A DNA stretch of 64,000 bases from Chitinophaga pinensis. Its GTDB lineage: Bacteria; Bacteroidota; Bacteroidia; UKL13-3. Each line of letters opens with the position of its first letter. The stretch's first letter is position 1. The notes beneath the pieces were generated by a model that saw nothing but the letters and a program-made list of their open reading frames with translations, searched no databases and was not told the DNA's origin. The stretch lies in contig CAMDHZ010000015.1 of the NCBI GenBank assembly GCA_945898275.1, positions 1 to 64,000 of the forward strand, given 5' to 3'. A program made the position numbers and the translations under genes. Of this stretch, positions 36,142 to 45,419 are shown piece after piece.

Positions 36142-37464
36142 ATGAGAAAATTCTTATGGCTACTAATTCTTGTTGCTTTTAGCAAATTAAGCATTGCCCA
36201 ATCGCGCGATTTTGAAATGGCAGATTCTTTGGGCAAAACAATTATTGAATATTTTAAAACAAATCAGTTTCAAAAAATTAGTGATGCAAGAGATACTATT
36301 TATTTGAATAGTTACAATGCCATAACTTTTGAGGGAGATTGGAACGAACTTGTAGGCACCTATGGTAAGTTAGAAAGTGTTAGACCAATATTTTACGGCA
36401 ATTACCAAGGCTCTCACTTTATTAGTTACAAACTAAGCTTTGAATCACTGCCCTACGTCTTAAATCTAGGCTTTAATCCTGAAAACAAAATTGTGATGAT
36501 TTCATTTTTACAGGCACACAAAGTTTATGTCTCTCCTGACTATGTAGATGTGTCTAAGTTTAGCGAAAGGCATTTTAAATTAAACAATGGCATTTTTGAG
36601 TTACCAGCACTTTTTACTGCACCAAATAGCCCAGGCAAACATCCTTTAGTAATTATTTTACCAGAATCTGGTCCAACCGACAGAGATGGCAGTTATGGCG
36701 AAAACAGACCTTACCGCGATTTAGCTAATGCCATGGCAAGCAATGGATATTGTACTTTTAGGTACGACAAACGCTCACTCCATTACCAAAACATATTACT
36801 TACCGCAAAAAATGCCTATGAAAATTACACTTGCAGGGAAGAATATTTAGATGACCTTTACAAAGCGATGGACACCTTGCTCACTTTTTCTGAGGTTGAC
36901 CCTGCTAGAATTTATTTGTTAGGCCATGGGCAAGGTGGAATGCTTTTACCACTAGTTGCTAAAGAAAGAAAAGAAGTAAAAGGGATTGCTATGCTAGGCT
37001 CTAATTACAAACGCATGCAGGAAATGATGATGGACCAATATGATTATTTATCCTATGTTACCCCTAACAAAAAGGATGAATTTATGGAGGAAAAGGAAAA
37101 GGCTTTGTATAGCATGAATAAAAAGTTAAACCCGCTTACAGAACATTATAAAATGCCTTATGAGGTGCAAGCTACCTATTGGATTTGGCTCAATAAATAC
37201 CCGCATGTTGAAATCGCTAAAAAACTAAAAAAACCTATTCTCATCATGCATGGCGATAGAGATTACCAAGTAAATATGGAAAATCTTGCTGGCTGGAAAA
37301 AAGACCTAGGCAAACAACCAAACGTAACTATAAAAAATTACCCAAAACTTAATCACCTATTTTATTCAGGTGGCGCAGAATCTACCTATTCAGAATATTT
37401 TATGATTGGAAACATTCCAGATTATGTCATAAAAGATTTGATGGATTGGCTTTCAGCAAATTAG
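36142..37464 (+). CDS. Secreted alpha/beta-hydrolase-fold protein with Ser-to-Gly at the nucleophile
   Basis: 440 residues: signal peptide (about 1-20), a DUF3887-like N-terminal domain (about 25-115), then an alpha/beta-hydrolase domain (about 150-435) with L-P-E-S-G-P-T-D-R-D-G (oxyanion region) and F-R-Y-D-K-R. The nucleophile elbow, normally G-H-S-x-G-G, reads G-H-G-Q-G-G near residue 261. The Asp (M-H-G-D-R-D-Y, about 370) and His (L-N-H-L-F) of the triad are present. It is therefore either inactive as a serine hydrolase or uses another chemistry. It is read alone, before sucA. Confidence 0.75.
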   Translation: MRKFLWLLILVAFSKLSIAQSRDFEMADSLGKTIIEYFKTNQFQKISDARDTIYLNSYNAITFEGDWNELVGTYGKLESVRPIFYGNYQGSHFISYKLSFESLPYVLNLGFNPENKIVMISFLQAHKVYVSPDYVDVSKFSERHFKLNNGIFELPALFTAPNSPGKHPLVIILPESGPTDRDGSYGENRPYRDLANAMASNGYCTFRYDKRSLHYQNILLTAKNAYENYTCREEYLDDLYKAMDTLLTFSEVDPARIYLLGHGQGGMLLPLVAKERKEVKGIAMLGSNYKRMQEMMMDQYDYLSYVTPNKKDEFMEEKEKALYSMNKKLNPLTEHYKMPYEVQATYWIWLNKYPHVEIAKKLKKPILIMHGDRDYQVNMENLAGWKKDLGKQPNVTIKNYPKLNHLFYSGGAESTYSEYFMIGNIPDYVIKDLMDWLSAN

Positions 37465-37545
37465 CATTCTTTGGAATTTCTTAGAGAAACTCCTTTAAAT
37501 GCATGATTTTTCTATCTTCGCGGTTCGTTTACCAAACCATAAAGT

Positions 37546-40275
37546 ATGGACCAATTCTCTTACCTCTCAAATGCAGACGTTTCTGCCATTGACAATTTAC
37601 ATCAACAATACCTGAGTGACCCAGAATCTGTAGATTTTGGTTGGAAGAAATTTTTCGAAGGTTTTGATTTTGGATATAACCAAAAATATAGTAATGGCAA
37701 ACAAGGTACTGCAGTTTCTGAGGATGTATTGAAAGAAATAAATGTACTTAACCTTATTCAAGGATACAGAAGTAGAGGCCATCTTTTTACCAAAACAAAC
37801 CCAGTACGCGAGCGCAGAAAATATGAGCCAACTTTAGCTTTAGAAAATTTCGGTTTGATCCAAGCCGATTTAGAAAAGGCTTTTAATGCTGGAACAGAAG
37901 TAGGTTTAGGTTCAGCAAAACTCAAAGATATTATTGCCCTTTTACAACAAACCTATTGCCAAAGCATTGGCGCAGAGTTTATGTATGTGCGTGAGCCTAG
38001 AAAAATTTCTTGGCTCAAACAGAAAATGGAAAGTAGCCGCAACACCCCGCAACTTTCTATCGACCAAAAAAGAAATGTGCTTTCTAAACTCAATCAAGCT
38101 ACTGTTTTTGAAAATTTCTTACACACCAAATTTGTAGGCCAAAAACGTTTTAGCTTAGAAGGCCTAGAAACCTTAATTCCTGCACTTGATTCTGTGATAG
38201 AATATGGTGCCGACCTTGGCGTTGAAGAATTTGTGCTGGGCATGGCGCATCGCGGTCGCTTAAATGTTTTGGCAAATATTCTAGGTAAAACCTATGAAGA
38301 TATTTTTAAAGAATTTGAAGGAAAAGCTGCCGAAGACGAAGGAATTTTCGAAGGCGATGTGAAGTATCATTTAGGGTATACTTCGGATATTACTACCAGC
38401 AATGGTAAAAAAGTACATTTGAGCTTAAGTCCAAATCCTTCTCACTTAGAAACCGTTAATCCTGTGGTTAAAGGTATTACTAGGGCAAAAATGGAATTTG
38501 CTCACAAAAGTGATGAAGATAAAATTGCGCCTATTCTAATTCATGGCGATGCATCAGTTGCAGGTCAAGGTATTGTGTATGAAGTTTTACAAATGGCAGG
38601 TTTAAAAGCTTATAATGTGGGTGGATGCATTCATATTGTTGCCAATAACCAAATTGGTTTTACTACCAATTACATCGATGCAAGAACTTCTACTTATTGT
38701 ACAGATGTAGCCAAAACAACTTTATGTCCAGTGTTTCACGTAAATGCAGACGACGTAGAAGCGGTGGTGTTTACCGTTAAATTAGCCATGGAATATCGCC
38801 AAGAGTTTAATAGCGATGTATTCATAGATTTATTGGGCTATAGAAAGTATGGCCATAACGAAGGCGATGAACCTAGGTTTACACAACCTGTGTTGTACAA
38901 AGCCATTTCAACACATGCGAATCCAAGAGAGCTTTACAACCAAAAATTGCTGGCCAATGGCAGTGTAGAAGCCGAGCTAGCAAAAGAAATGGAAAGCTCT
39001 TTTAGAAAGTTATTACAAGAAAAACTAGAAAGTGCAAAAGGTGCTGAACCTTCTAAACCTAAAAACTTCTTGCAAAACTTATGGGATGGCTTTAGACCAG
39101 CTAACCAAGAAGATTTCTTAAAATCTGATGGCACTTCGGTTGCTAAGGATAACTTCCTAAACCTTGCTAATTTAATAACCAATATTCCTGATGAGTTCAA
39201 GGCTTTTAACAAAATAGAAAAGTTGTTTAAAGACCGCAAAAACATGATTGCTAACGACAATTATGATTGGGCAATGGGCGAGCTTATGGCTTATGCAACC
39301 CTTACCCATGAAGGTCATTATGTGCGCATGACCGGTCAAGATTGTGAGCGTGGTACTTTTAGCCATAGACATGCAATTATTAAACAAGAAGACTCTGAAA
39401 AAAGCTTCAATATCTTTGATAACCTTGGGGACTTAAACAAAGCTGGCGTTAAGTTCTATAACTCTTTGTTGAGTGAATATGCTGTGCTTGGATTTGAATA
39501 TGGCTTTAGCATGATTAGACCAAATGACCTTACTATTTGGGAAGCTCAGTTTGGCGATTTTGCCAATGGTGCGCAAATCATTATCGACCAATACTTGGCA
39601 AGTGCTGCCACCAAATGGAAAACCTTTAGTGGACTTACCTTGTTGTTGCCGCATGGATACGAAGGTCAAGGACCCGAGCATTCATCGGCTAGGTTAGAAA
39701 GATTTTTACAACTCTGCGCCAATTGGAATATGCAAGTTTGTAACATCACCACACCTGCTAATTATTTTCATGCCTTAAGAAGACAAGTGAAACACAAAGA
39801 CATTCGCTTGCCTTTGGTGGTAATGTCTCCAAAGAGTTTGTTGCGTCACCCGGGTTGTGTGAGTAAATTAGAAGATTTTACCCAAGGACATTTCCAAGAG
39901 TTAATTGATGATGCTTTTGTAGATACCAAGAAGGTAAAACGTGTGTTGTTGTGCACTGGCAAAATTTACTATGAGCTTTTAGAACGCCAACAAAAAGACC
40001 AACGTAAAGATGTGGCTATTGTGAGGTTAGAACAATTGTATCCAATGCCAGAAAATCAATTGGCAGATTTGTATGCAAAATATGCCAAAGCAGAAATTTG
40101 TTGGGTACAAGAAGAACCTAAAAATATGGGCGCTTGGCTTTACTTATTGCGTTGGGATCAAAACTTAAAGCTCAAAAGAATTTCTAGAGAATCAAGTGCT
40201 TCCCCTGCAACAGGATATAGCAAAGTACATGCGAAAGAACAACAAGCCATTATGGATAAGGCTTTTGACATCTAA
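37546..40275 (+). CDS. sucA: 2-oxoglutarate dehydrogenase E1
   Basis: 909 residues, near the usual 930. The thiamine-diphosphate-dependent decarboxylase of the TCA cycle complex. N-terminal Y-L-S-D-P-E-S-V-D-F-G-W-K, then G-M-A-H-R-G-R-L-N-V-L-A-N, H-G-D-A-S-V-A-G-Q-G and N-N-Q-I-G-F-T-T, and the C-terminal transketolase-like half with L-L-P-H-G-Y-E-G-Q-G-P-E-H-S. The E2 gene (sucB) is not adjacent. It ends directly against the convergent LytTR gene (stop codons abut). Confidence 0.95.
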   Translation: MDQFSYLSNADVSAIDNLHQQYLSDPESVDFGWKKFFEGFDFGYNQKYSNGKQGTAVSEDVLKEINVLNLIQGYRSRGHLFTKTNPVRERRKYEPTLALENFGLIQADLEKAFNAGTEVGLGSAKLKDIIALLQQTYCQSIGAEFMYVREPRKISWLKQKMESSRNTPQLSIDQKRNVLSKLNQATVFENFLHTKFVGQKRFSLEGLETLIPALDSVIEYGADLGVEEFVLGMAHRGRLNVLANILGKTYEDIFKEFEGKAAEDEGIFEGDVKYHLGYTSDITTSNGKKVHLSLSPNPSHLETVNPVVKGITRAKMEFAHKSDEDKIAPILIHGDASVAGQGIVYEVLQMAGLKAYNVGGCIHIVANNQIGFTTNYIDARTSTYCTDVAKTTLCPVFHVNADDVEAVVFTVKLAMEYRQEFNSDVFIDLLGYRKYGHNEGDEPRFTQPVLYKAISTHANPRELYNQKLLANGSVEAELAKEMESSFRKLLQEKLESAKGAEPSKPKNFLQNLWDGFRPANQEDFLKSDGTSVAKDNFLNLANLITNIPDEFKAFNKIEKLFKDRKNMIANDNYDWAMGELMAYATLTHEGHYVRMTGQDCERGTFSHRHAIIKQEDSEKSFNIFDNLGDLNKAGVKFYNSLLSEYAVLGFEYGFSMIRPNDLTIWEAQFGDFANGAQIIIDQYLASAATKWKTFSGLTLLLPHGYEGQGPEHSSARLERFLQLCANWNMQVCNITTPANYFHALRRQVKHKDIRLPLVVMSPKSLLRHPGCVSKLEDFTQGHFQELIDDAFVDTKKVKRVLLCTGKIYYELLERQQKDQRKDVAIVRLEQLYPMPENQLADLYAKYAKAEICWVQEEPKNMGAWLYLLRWDQNLKLKRISRESSASPATGYSKVHAKEQQAIMDKAFDI

Positions 40276-41016
40276 CTACATACCTAACACTTGCTTTAAT
40301 TTAACATAACCAGTTTTACTAATAGGAATTTTACTTCCACCTTTTAGGATTACAAAATCGGGCGGGTCTATTTTTACAATTGCCTGCGTTGGAATAATAT
40401 AACTGCGGTGCACGCGTATGAACTCTTTATCGTTGAGGTGCGACTCGAAAAAACTCATGGTTTTCTTCTTTAGAAAAACGCCTTCTGCCGTGTGTAATTT
40501 TATATAATCACCATAGGCCTCTAAGTAAAGTAGCTCTTGTAAGGCTAATATTCTTACCACATGGTTGTGTTTTACTACAATCCTTGTTAATGTATCTTGT
40601 TTCTCTAGGTAGTCTTCTGTTACTGCTGTTAAGGCTGTATTTTGTTGGTTTGAACCTAATTGCGCCAACACTTTAGAAACAGCTTTTTCGAACCTGTCTT
40701 TGCTAAATGGCTTGAGCAGGTAATCGATTGCATTGGCTTCAAATGCCTTCATGGCATAATCATCAAATGCTGTAGTGAATATCACCGCAGGAGGTTCTTC
40801 GAGTAACTCTAACAGCTCAAATCCATTGATTTTTGGCATTTGAATGTCTAGGAATATAAAATCTGGCTTCAAGGTAGCAATAGCCTTCATGCCTTCAAAA
40901 CCATCATTGCACTCGGCAAGTACTTCTATGTTTTCAAAACTTTGCAGGTATTCCAATACCAATATTCTGGCCAATGGTTCGTCATCAATAACTAAGCAGG
41001 TATATTTTTTCATCAT
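40276..41016 (-). CDS. LytTR-family response regulator
   Basis: 246 residues. Receiver domain (about 5-120) with D-D-E acidic pocket, F-L-D-I-Q-M-P containing the phospho-Asp (about 56), and D-Y-L-L-K-P-F. LytTR DNA-binding domain (about 145-245) with L-Y-L-E-A-Y-G-D-Y-I-K-L-H-T and R-V-H-R-S-Y-I. Its start overlaps the kinase stop (ATGA), so it is translationally coupled as last gene of a three-gene operon. A near copy of the dispersed motif (40645-40659) is inside the gene. Confidence 0.9.
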   Translation of the reverse strand: MMKKYTCLVIDDEPLARILVLEYLQSFENIEVLAECNDGFEGMKAIATLKPDFIFLDIQMPKINGFELLELLEEPPAVIFTTAFDDYAMKAFEANAIDYLLKPFSKDRFEKAVSKVLAQLGSNQQNTALTAVTEDYLEKQDTLTRIVVKHNHVVRILALQELLYLEAYGDYIKLHTAEGVFLKKKTMSFFESHLNDKEFIRVHRSYIIPTQAIVKIDPPDFVILKGGSKIPISKTGYVKLKQVLGM

Positions 41017-42044
41017 TGTGGAATGGTAATTCGAGCGATGTATAGGTTATCTTGTACAATGGTTTCAACCAGGTCATTGCGTGCATAAATGAGGTACAAT
41101 CTGCGGCGAATGGAGGCTAATCCAAAACCAGTACCTGCAGCCGCCTTAGAACTTGCGGGGTCGAATGGATTGGTAATTTCCACCACTAATTTTCCCTCAT
41201 TACAATTGGCACTCACTGCAATTAAAACTTCGTGTAAGGTATCGTATAAACCAAACTTAATGGCATTTTCTACCAATGGTTGCAATACCAAAACGGGCAG
41301 CAATAGGTCTTCGCATTTTGGGTCGGTTTGAACCGAGGTAAGCAGGCGATGGCCAAACCTTACCTTTTCTATTTGTAAATATAAATTGAGTTGGTAAAGC
41401 TCTTCTTTTAGGCTCACCAATTGCTTGTCGTCCTTGTTTAAGGTATGTCTCAAAAACTCTGAAAGCTGTTGAATCATTGATCTTGCTAACTCTGGCTTGG
41501 AACCTGCCAATGCGCTTATTGAATTAAGGCTATTAAACAAAAAATGAGGTTGTAATTGTTGGCGTAAATTATATAGTTCGGCATCTTTGGCGGCGTCTTC
41601 AAGCATTTGTTTTCGCTCATTGAGGCTTTTATCTTGTCTATGAAAATTTACTAACCAAAGCAAAACAGTAACCATGCCTACCATTAATACTTGAAACAAG
41701 AACCGAATGGTTAGAGAATCGTAAAGAAATTGGGTATAATGGACATTGGGTTCAAACCGAAACTTTAAAATTTCATAGCTACCTGCAGTAGCACCAGCGG
41801 CTAAAAGTAAGGACCAAATGCGCAGGTAAAAGAAATTACCTTCTGTAGGTTGATAGTATTTTAGGGTAAGAAATAAAATGCTTGCAATGAGCAGAAAAAA
41901 ACTTTGTGAAACCAAGGCATCTGTAAAGGCAACGCCAATGGGAATTTCAAAATCCATTAACACATAAAAATGGATGAACAGCCATAGCACCCAAAAGGTG
42001 CTAAAGCCAATGAGACTTCGTTTTAAGGATAGTTCAGGTATCAC
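41013..42044 (-). CDS. LytS/YehU-type sensor histidine kinase
   Basis: 343 residues: four to five membrane helices (about 10-150) without a recognisable sensor domain, then a His_kinase domain with Q-L-Q-P-H-F-L-F-N-S-L-N (phospho-His about 185) and an ATPase part V-L-Q-P-L-V-E-N-A-I-K. It should phosphorylate the coupled LytTR regulator. The start is GTG at 42044, overlapping the upstream stop as GTGA. Two copies of the dispersed motif lie in the gene (41333-41346 and 41746-41761). Confidence 0.88.
   Translation of the reverse strand: MIPELSLKRSLIGFSTFWVLWLFIHFYVLMDFEIPIGVAFTDALVSQSFFLLIASILFLTLKYYQPTEGNFFYLRIWSLLLAAGATAGSYEILKFRFEPNVHYTQFLYDSLTIRFLFQVLMVGMVTVLLWLVNFHRQDKSLNERKQMLEDAAKDAELYNLRQQLQPHFLFNSLNSISALAGSKPELARSMIQQLSEFLRHTLNKDDKQLVSLKEELYQLNLYLQIEKVRFGHRLLTSVQTDPKCEDLLLPVLVLQPLVENAIKFGLYDTLHEVLIAVSANCNEGKLVVEITNPFDPASSKAAAGTGFGLASIRRRLYLIYARNDLVETIVQDNLYIARITIPQ
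41333..41346 (+). repeat. Near copy of the dispersed motif, perfect palindrome (TCGGTTTGAACCGA)
   Basis: TCGGTT-TG-AACCGA inside the kinase gene; both arms match the motif. A second copy with one extra G is at 41746-41761. Confidence 0.6.
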
Positions 42045-42406
42045 GACGACAATAGGGGTTGCAAGCCTAATTCAATAGAGGCTTGCAACTCTGAGGCCCT
42101 TGCCTTAATAAACTTCTCGTAATGCTCTGTGGCTTCTTTTTCTAGCACTGCAGAATGTAGCTCAAGGCCATCTTCAAAGGAGGTAATTTCTTTGAGAAAG
42201 GGTACATCAATGAATTTCCAAAGAATGGAAGAACCACTTTCGTGCTTTACCTCATCTTCATTTTTTACGCCCAACATTCTGGCCTTAAAAAAGGCTTCAT
42301 GTAAATCGCGGGCATTTACAAAACAAAGCTGCTCATCAAATTGCTCATACCCTTCCTCGAAGGGTTTAACTATTTTGTAGATGATTTTTGCTAGAAATAA
42401 CTTCAT
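42041..42406 (-). CDS. DUF4288-like protein
   Basis: 121 residues with the DUF4288 pattern (start K-L-F-L-A-K-I-I-Y-K-I, then F-D-E-Q-L-C-F-V-N-A-R-D-L-H-E-A-F-F-K-A, and W-K-F-I-D-V). Function unknown. Its stop overlaps the kinase start by four bases, so it is made together with the LytS/LytR-type pair. Confidence 0.7.
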   Translation of the reverse strand: MKLFLAKIIYKIVKPFEEGYEQFDEQLCFVNARDLHEAFFKARMLGVKNEDEVKHESGSSILWKFIDVPFLKEITSFEDGLELHSAVLEKEATEHYEKFIKARASELQASIELGLQPLLSS

Positions 42407-42426
42407 ATAGGCCTTGGTTTATATAA

Positions 42427-43164
42427 TTAATAACTTCTGATATCAATCCCTCCAAACACGCAAACTCCCTTAAGAATAAGCACTGATTTTTGTTCTTGGT
42501 TGAAGTTACCGATAACTTGTCTTTTATCTTCTACTCCACCTAAAACCACTGTAATTTCCGAGATGATTTCCCAATTGGCTGGAACAATAAGCTTGGCTCC
42601 ACCAAAAACTTGGTTCATTTCTAAAACCGCAGTACCTGTAATGGCTGCATGCGCAAAATTGAGTTCTGCACCACCCATGATGCAATTCACCTCTCCACCT
42701 TTAAAATCTTTGGTAAGAATATTTCTTTTTACTCCTGCTAAGATGCTGTTAACTTCTATGGTTTGGTCTGTAGAATCTGTGGCCACCATGCAATTGTTCT
42801 TGCTATCCCAGGCAGTATATTCCACAGCTTTGTTTCTTCTAGGTTTAAACAACAATACAATTCCCATTACAATTAGAAAAGTAGGCCAAAAGAATTCATG
42901 AATTTGAATTTCTGGATAAAAGCGTTCACTTAAGAAAACGCCCCCTATCAGCATCAAGATGTAACCCCCTGGATTTCTAAAATTATGTTTGGCACTGATG
43001 TACAATCCTAATCCAATTAAAAACATGGGCCATGTAAACAACCAATCTGGCATTTCGATGCCTAATTTTCTTGCAAAAAACAATACCCCAATAAGGATAA
43101 GGATAATGCCTCCAAGAATTCTTGAGCGTTGTGGATCTGGATTTATATTACCTGCGTTTTTCAT
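42427..43164 (-). CDS. LiaF-like/DUF5668 membrane protein
   Basis: 245 residues. Four membrane helices (about 15-110) of the LiaI-LiaF/DUF5668 type with I-L-I-G-V-L-F-F and W-P-M-F-L-I-G-L-G, then a cytoplasmic beta-rich domain with repeated G-G motifs (M-G-G-A, F-G-G-A, L-G-G-V, F-G-G-I) typical of the cell-wall-active-antibiotic-response family. It is 20 bases upstream of DUF4288 and so probably heads the operon with the two-component system, fitting an envelope-stress role. Confidence 0.78.
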   Translation of the reverse strand: MKNAGNINPDPQRSRILGGIILILIGVLFFARKLGIEMPDWLFTWPMFLIGLGLYISAKHNFRNPGGYILMLIGGVFLSERFYPEIQIHEFFWPTFLIVMGIVLLFKPRRNKAVEYTAWDSKNNCMVATDSTDQTIEVNSILAGVKRNILTKDFKGGEVNCIMGGAELNFAHAAITGTAVLEMNQVFGGAKLIVPANWEIISEITVVLGGVEDKRQVIGNFNQEQKSVLILKGVCVFGGIDIRSY

Positions 43165-43324
43165 TTTTATATTATTTTCTTAGGTCAAAGGTACCCTCAC
43201 CCACACAATGTTAAACTGCCTGAGGCTGTTTACAAAACATTTGTAGACGAAACTACTAAAAAAAGCGATGAACTCAAATCTGAATGATTTATGTAATTTC
43301 GTCGCCAGTTAGAATTGACACAAA

Positions 43325-43864
43325 ATGAAATTATTTGGAATATTTGCGGCCATCCTTGGATTGGCAGCCTTAGTGTTTTTGGTTTCTTTGCTTTTCCCTA
43401 AAACCTACCGCATTGAGCGCAGCACGGTGATAAACAAACCTGTATATGAAACCTATGCTTATATGAACAGCATTCGCAATTGGGCCGATTGGAGTCCGTG
43501 GAATACCCAACTAGACAGTTCTATGGTTAGCTTTTATAGCAAAGAAAAAAGTGGTGTTGGGGCAGCCCAATATTTTAGAGGCGGATTGGTAGGCATTGGC
43601 AGGTTTAAAATAACCAAGAGCCAACAAAATGAAATGATTCATTATGATTTGAGCATCAATGAAGGGACTATGCATTCGGAAGCTACCTTTTACTTTAAGC
43701 CAGTAGCCAATAAAACCCATTTAATTTGGGTAGATTCTGGCGATGTAGGATATAACCCAATCTTTAGGTTTATGTTACCTTCCAAGATAAAATCTACCGA
43801 AGCAGGTTTTGAGGAAGGCTTATTTGAAATAAAAAGGGCAGCTGAGAAAAGGGAGTTGGAATAG
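43325..43864 (+). CDS. Membrane-anchored SRPBCC protein
   Basis: 179 residues: N-terminal helix (about 3-24), then a polyketide-cyclase-like START fold (F-P-K-T-Y-R-I-E-R-S, N-W-A-D-W-S-P-W-N). A paralogue of the protein at 7958-8503 with the same anchor-plus-domain layout. Single gene, divergent from the LiaF-like operon. Confidence 0.75.
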   Translation: MKLFGIFAAILGLAALVFLVSLLFPKTYRIERSTVINKPVYETYAYMNSIRNWADWSPWNTQLDSSMVSFYSKEKSGVGAAQYFRGGLVGIGRFKITKSQQNEMIHYDLSINEGTMHSEATFYFKPVANKTHLIWVDSGDVGYNPIFRFMLPSKIKSTEAGFEEGLFEIKRAAEKRELE

Positions 43865-43888
43865 ACCATGGTCGATAGACCATAGCAT
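43861..43888 (+). repeat. Short heptamer-phased repeat at a gene end
   Basis: Four seven-base units (ATAGACC ATGGTCG, ATAGACC ATAGCAT) overlap the stop codon of the SRPBCC gene. It has the same period as the arrays at 18445 and 33392 but a different sequence. Confidence 0.5.
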
Positions 43889-43979
43889 AACCTTTAAATC
43901 CCCAATTTACCCAAAATAAAAATTGCATTTGGTGTAAAAATGGGTTTCCCATTTGGGTAAAATACAAATTATGTAATCG

Positions 43980-44004
43980 TTCATTTGTGAAATATGCAAA
44001 TGAA
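43980..44004. promoter_or_regulatory. Inverted repeat upstream of the interrupted gene
   Basis: TTCATTTG and CAAATGAA, nine bases apart, about 145 bases before the start of the broken gene at 44148; possibly an operator. A smaller hairpin (AAATGGG-TTT-CCCATTT) is at 43938-43954, and the 12-mer CTTGTATATGCA occurs twice between 44025 and 44075. Confidence 0.35.
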
Positions 44005-44147
44005 AGGGTGTTTACCTAGGATGTTGTCCTTGTATATGCAATTTGTGCAAGAACATGGCTTGTATATGCATAATATCCAACTATTTAGCCTTTACTGTTC
44101 AGCCGTTTATGTCAATACTTGCAGTGTCATTATTAATACATAAAAAT

Positions 44148-44385
44148 ATGAACAAGAACAATTTATCTAGCTTTACCGCTAAAATGAACAATTTCGCTGG
44201 TTTGATTGATGTAGTGAAGAAATTTGGAACAGCCTACAACCCCGCCAACCCCAACCTCTCCATGGCCACGCTGGAAAACTTTTTAACAGAGGGCCGTATG
44301 TCTATTAAAAAGGTAAGCGATGCAGAAACAGACTATTTAAATGCCACTACGCGCAGGTTGAACCTATTTAAAGGCATTCCAAGAT
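44148..44385 (+). pseudogene. Conserved protein cut by the IS110 element (5' part only)
   Basis: From the ATG at 44148 the frame reads M-N-K-N-N-L-S-S-F-T-A-K-M-N-N-F and continues for about 78 residues of well-formed protein (F-L-T-E-G-R-M-S-I-K-K-V and T-T-R-R-L-N-L-F-K-G-I-P). It then runs into the AT-rich end of the IS element, where the translation loses protein character. The protein looks like a family of short Bacteroidota proteins of unknown function. No continuation is visible on the far side of the element, so the 3' part was lost or is elsewhere. The exact breakpoint is estimated. Confidence 0.6.
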
Positions 44386-44411
44386 CAAAAGCAAGCTTTT
44401 TCTTAATTTTT

Positions 44412-45407
44412 TTACGCCGCAAAATTACTCAAAGATACAAATGGCGTTCCTCTGTTAACTGTTGCAAATATTCTTGCCACAATTTTATTTCGGATTATGT
44501 TCAAAACAACCATTTTAGGTTTCCCTTCTTCAACTCTTTTTGAATAGTAATTTTTAAGTTCTTTATCATGTTGAATCGCACTTATAGCCGACATCGAGAG
44601 TAAGCTCTTCATTTTGCGGTCACTTATCGGATGTGTTTTTTCTCTTCCATGGATGCTTGTCCCTGATTGATAAGGAAATGGAACCAGCCCACAATAAGAG
44701 GAAAATTGACGCCAACTAGCAAAACGGCTATAGTTGTGAGTATGTAGCAACATTTGAATAGCCAGAATTGGACCAACCCCTTTTACACTCTTTGATAATT
44801 TGTAGTTTCTATTCAATTGTTGATCCAATTTGATTAAAGCATCCATTGCCTTTTCAATCCTATTTATTTGAAACTCCAAATGGCTTAATGTGTCATCCAA
44901 CGCCATAATGGATGCATCTGGCTGTCCTTTAATAGCTATTTGCTCCATTCCTTTTCGTAAGTTCTTTAGCGCTGTTTGCTGCTTTACAAATTGCTCTCTT
45001 AAACTCATCATTCTTTGCAATTCAATGATATTTTTAGCTGGTGGGGTTGAAGGAACTAATTCACTTCTTCTGAGCCAGGCATAATAGGCAATCTCTTTTG
45101 AGTCAGCCTTGTCGCTTTTACCCCTTTTTAGGCCCATTGAGCGCTTTATCTCCATTGGGTTAATAGAACAGTAATCTAATCCATTTTCCTTCAGAAAATA
45201 GCTTAAAATTATGCAATACCATCCTGTGTGTTCAAAGCAAAACAATACCTCATTAAGGTTTACTTGTTTTGATTTTAACCATTTTAAAATTTTAAAATAA
45301 CCTCTTCGATTATTTTCAAATTGAGCGTGATCTTTTAATGTGTGAATGAAAACGTCCAATGTCAGTTTCGACACATCAATACCAACTGTTTCTTTTACAT
45401 TTTTCAT
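44412..45407 (-). CDS. IS110-family DEDD transposase (bridge-RNA-guided recombinase type)
   Basis: 331 residues. The RuvC-like N-terminal domain has G-I-D-V-S-K (Asp about 10), F-E-H-T-G-W and K-S-D-K-A-D-S-K-E-I-A (Asp pair about 110); the C-terminal Transposase_20 domain has G-V-G-P-I-L-A and S-S-Y-C-G-L-V-P with the candidate catalytic Ser, followed by Q-S-G. Length fits the family. The ATG at 45407 gives the family's M-K-N-V-K-E-T-V-G-I-D start; the longer frame upstream runs into the predicted bridge-RNA region. All key residues are intact, so it may be active. Confidence 0.9.
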   Translation of the reverse strand: MKNVKETVGIDVSKLTLDVFIHTLKDHAQFENNRRGYFKILKWLKSKQVNLNEVLFCFEHTGWYCIILSYFLKENGLDYCSINPMEIKRSMGLKRGKSDKADSKEIAYYAWLRRSELVPSTPPAKNIIELQRMMSLREQFVKQQTALKNLRKGMEQIAIKGQPDASIMALDDTLSHLEFQINRIEKAMDALIKLDQQLNRNYKLSKSVKGVGPILAIQMLLHTHNYSRFASWRQFSSYCGLVPFPYQSGTSIHGREKTHPISDRKMKSLLSMSAISAIQHDKELKNYYSKRVEEGKPKMVVLNIIRNKIVARIFATVNRGTPFVSLSNFAA

Positions 45408-45419
45408 ATATTCGTGTTT

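Noticed and set aside
44043-44147. Longer upstream start for the gene cut by IS110
   Set aside because: The 35 extra residues are not protein-like and cover repeats (CTTGTATATGCA twice); the ATG at 44148 starts the conserved sequence.
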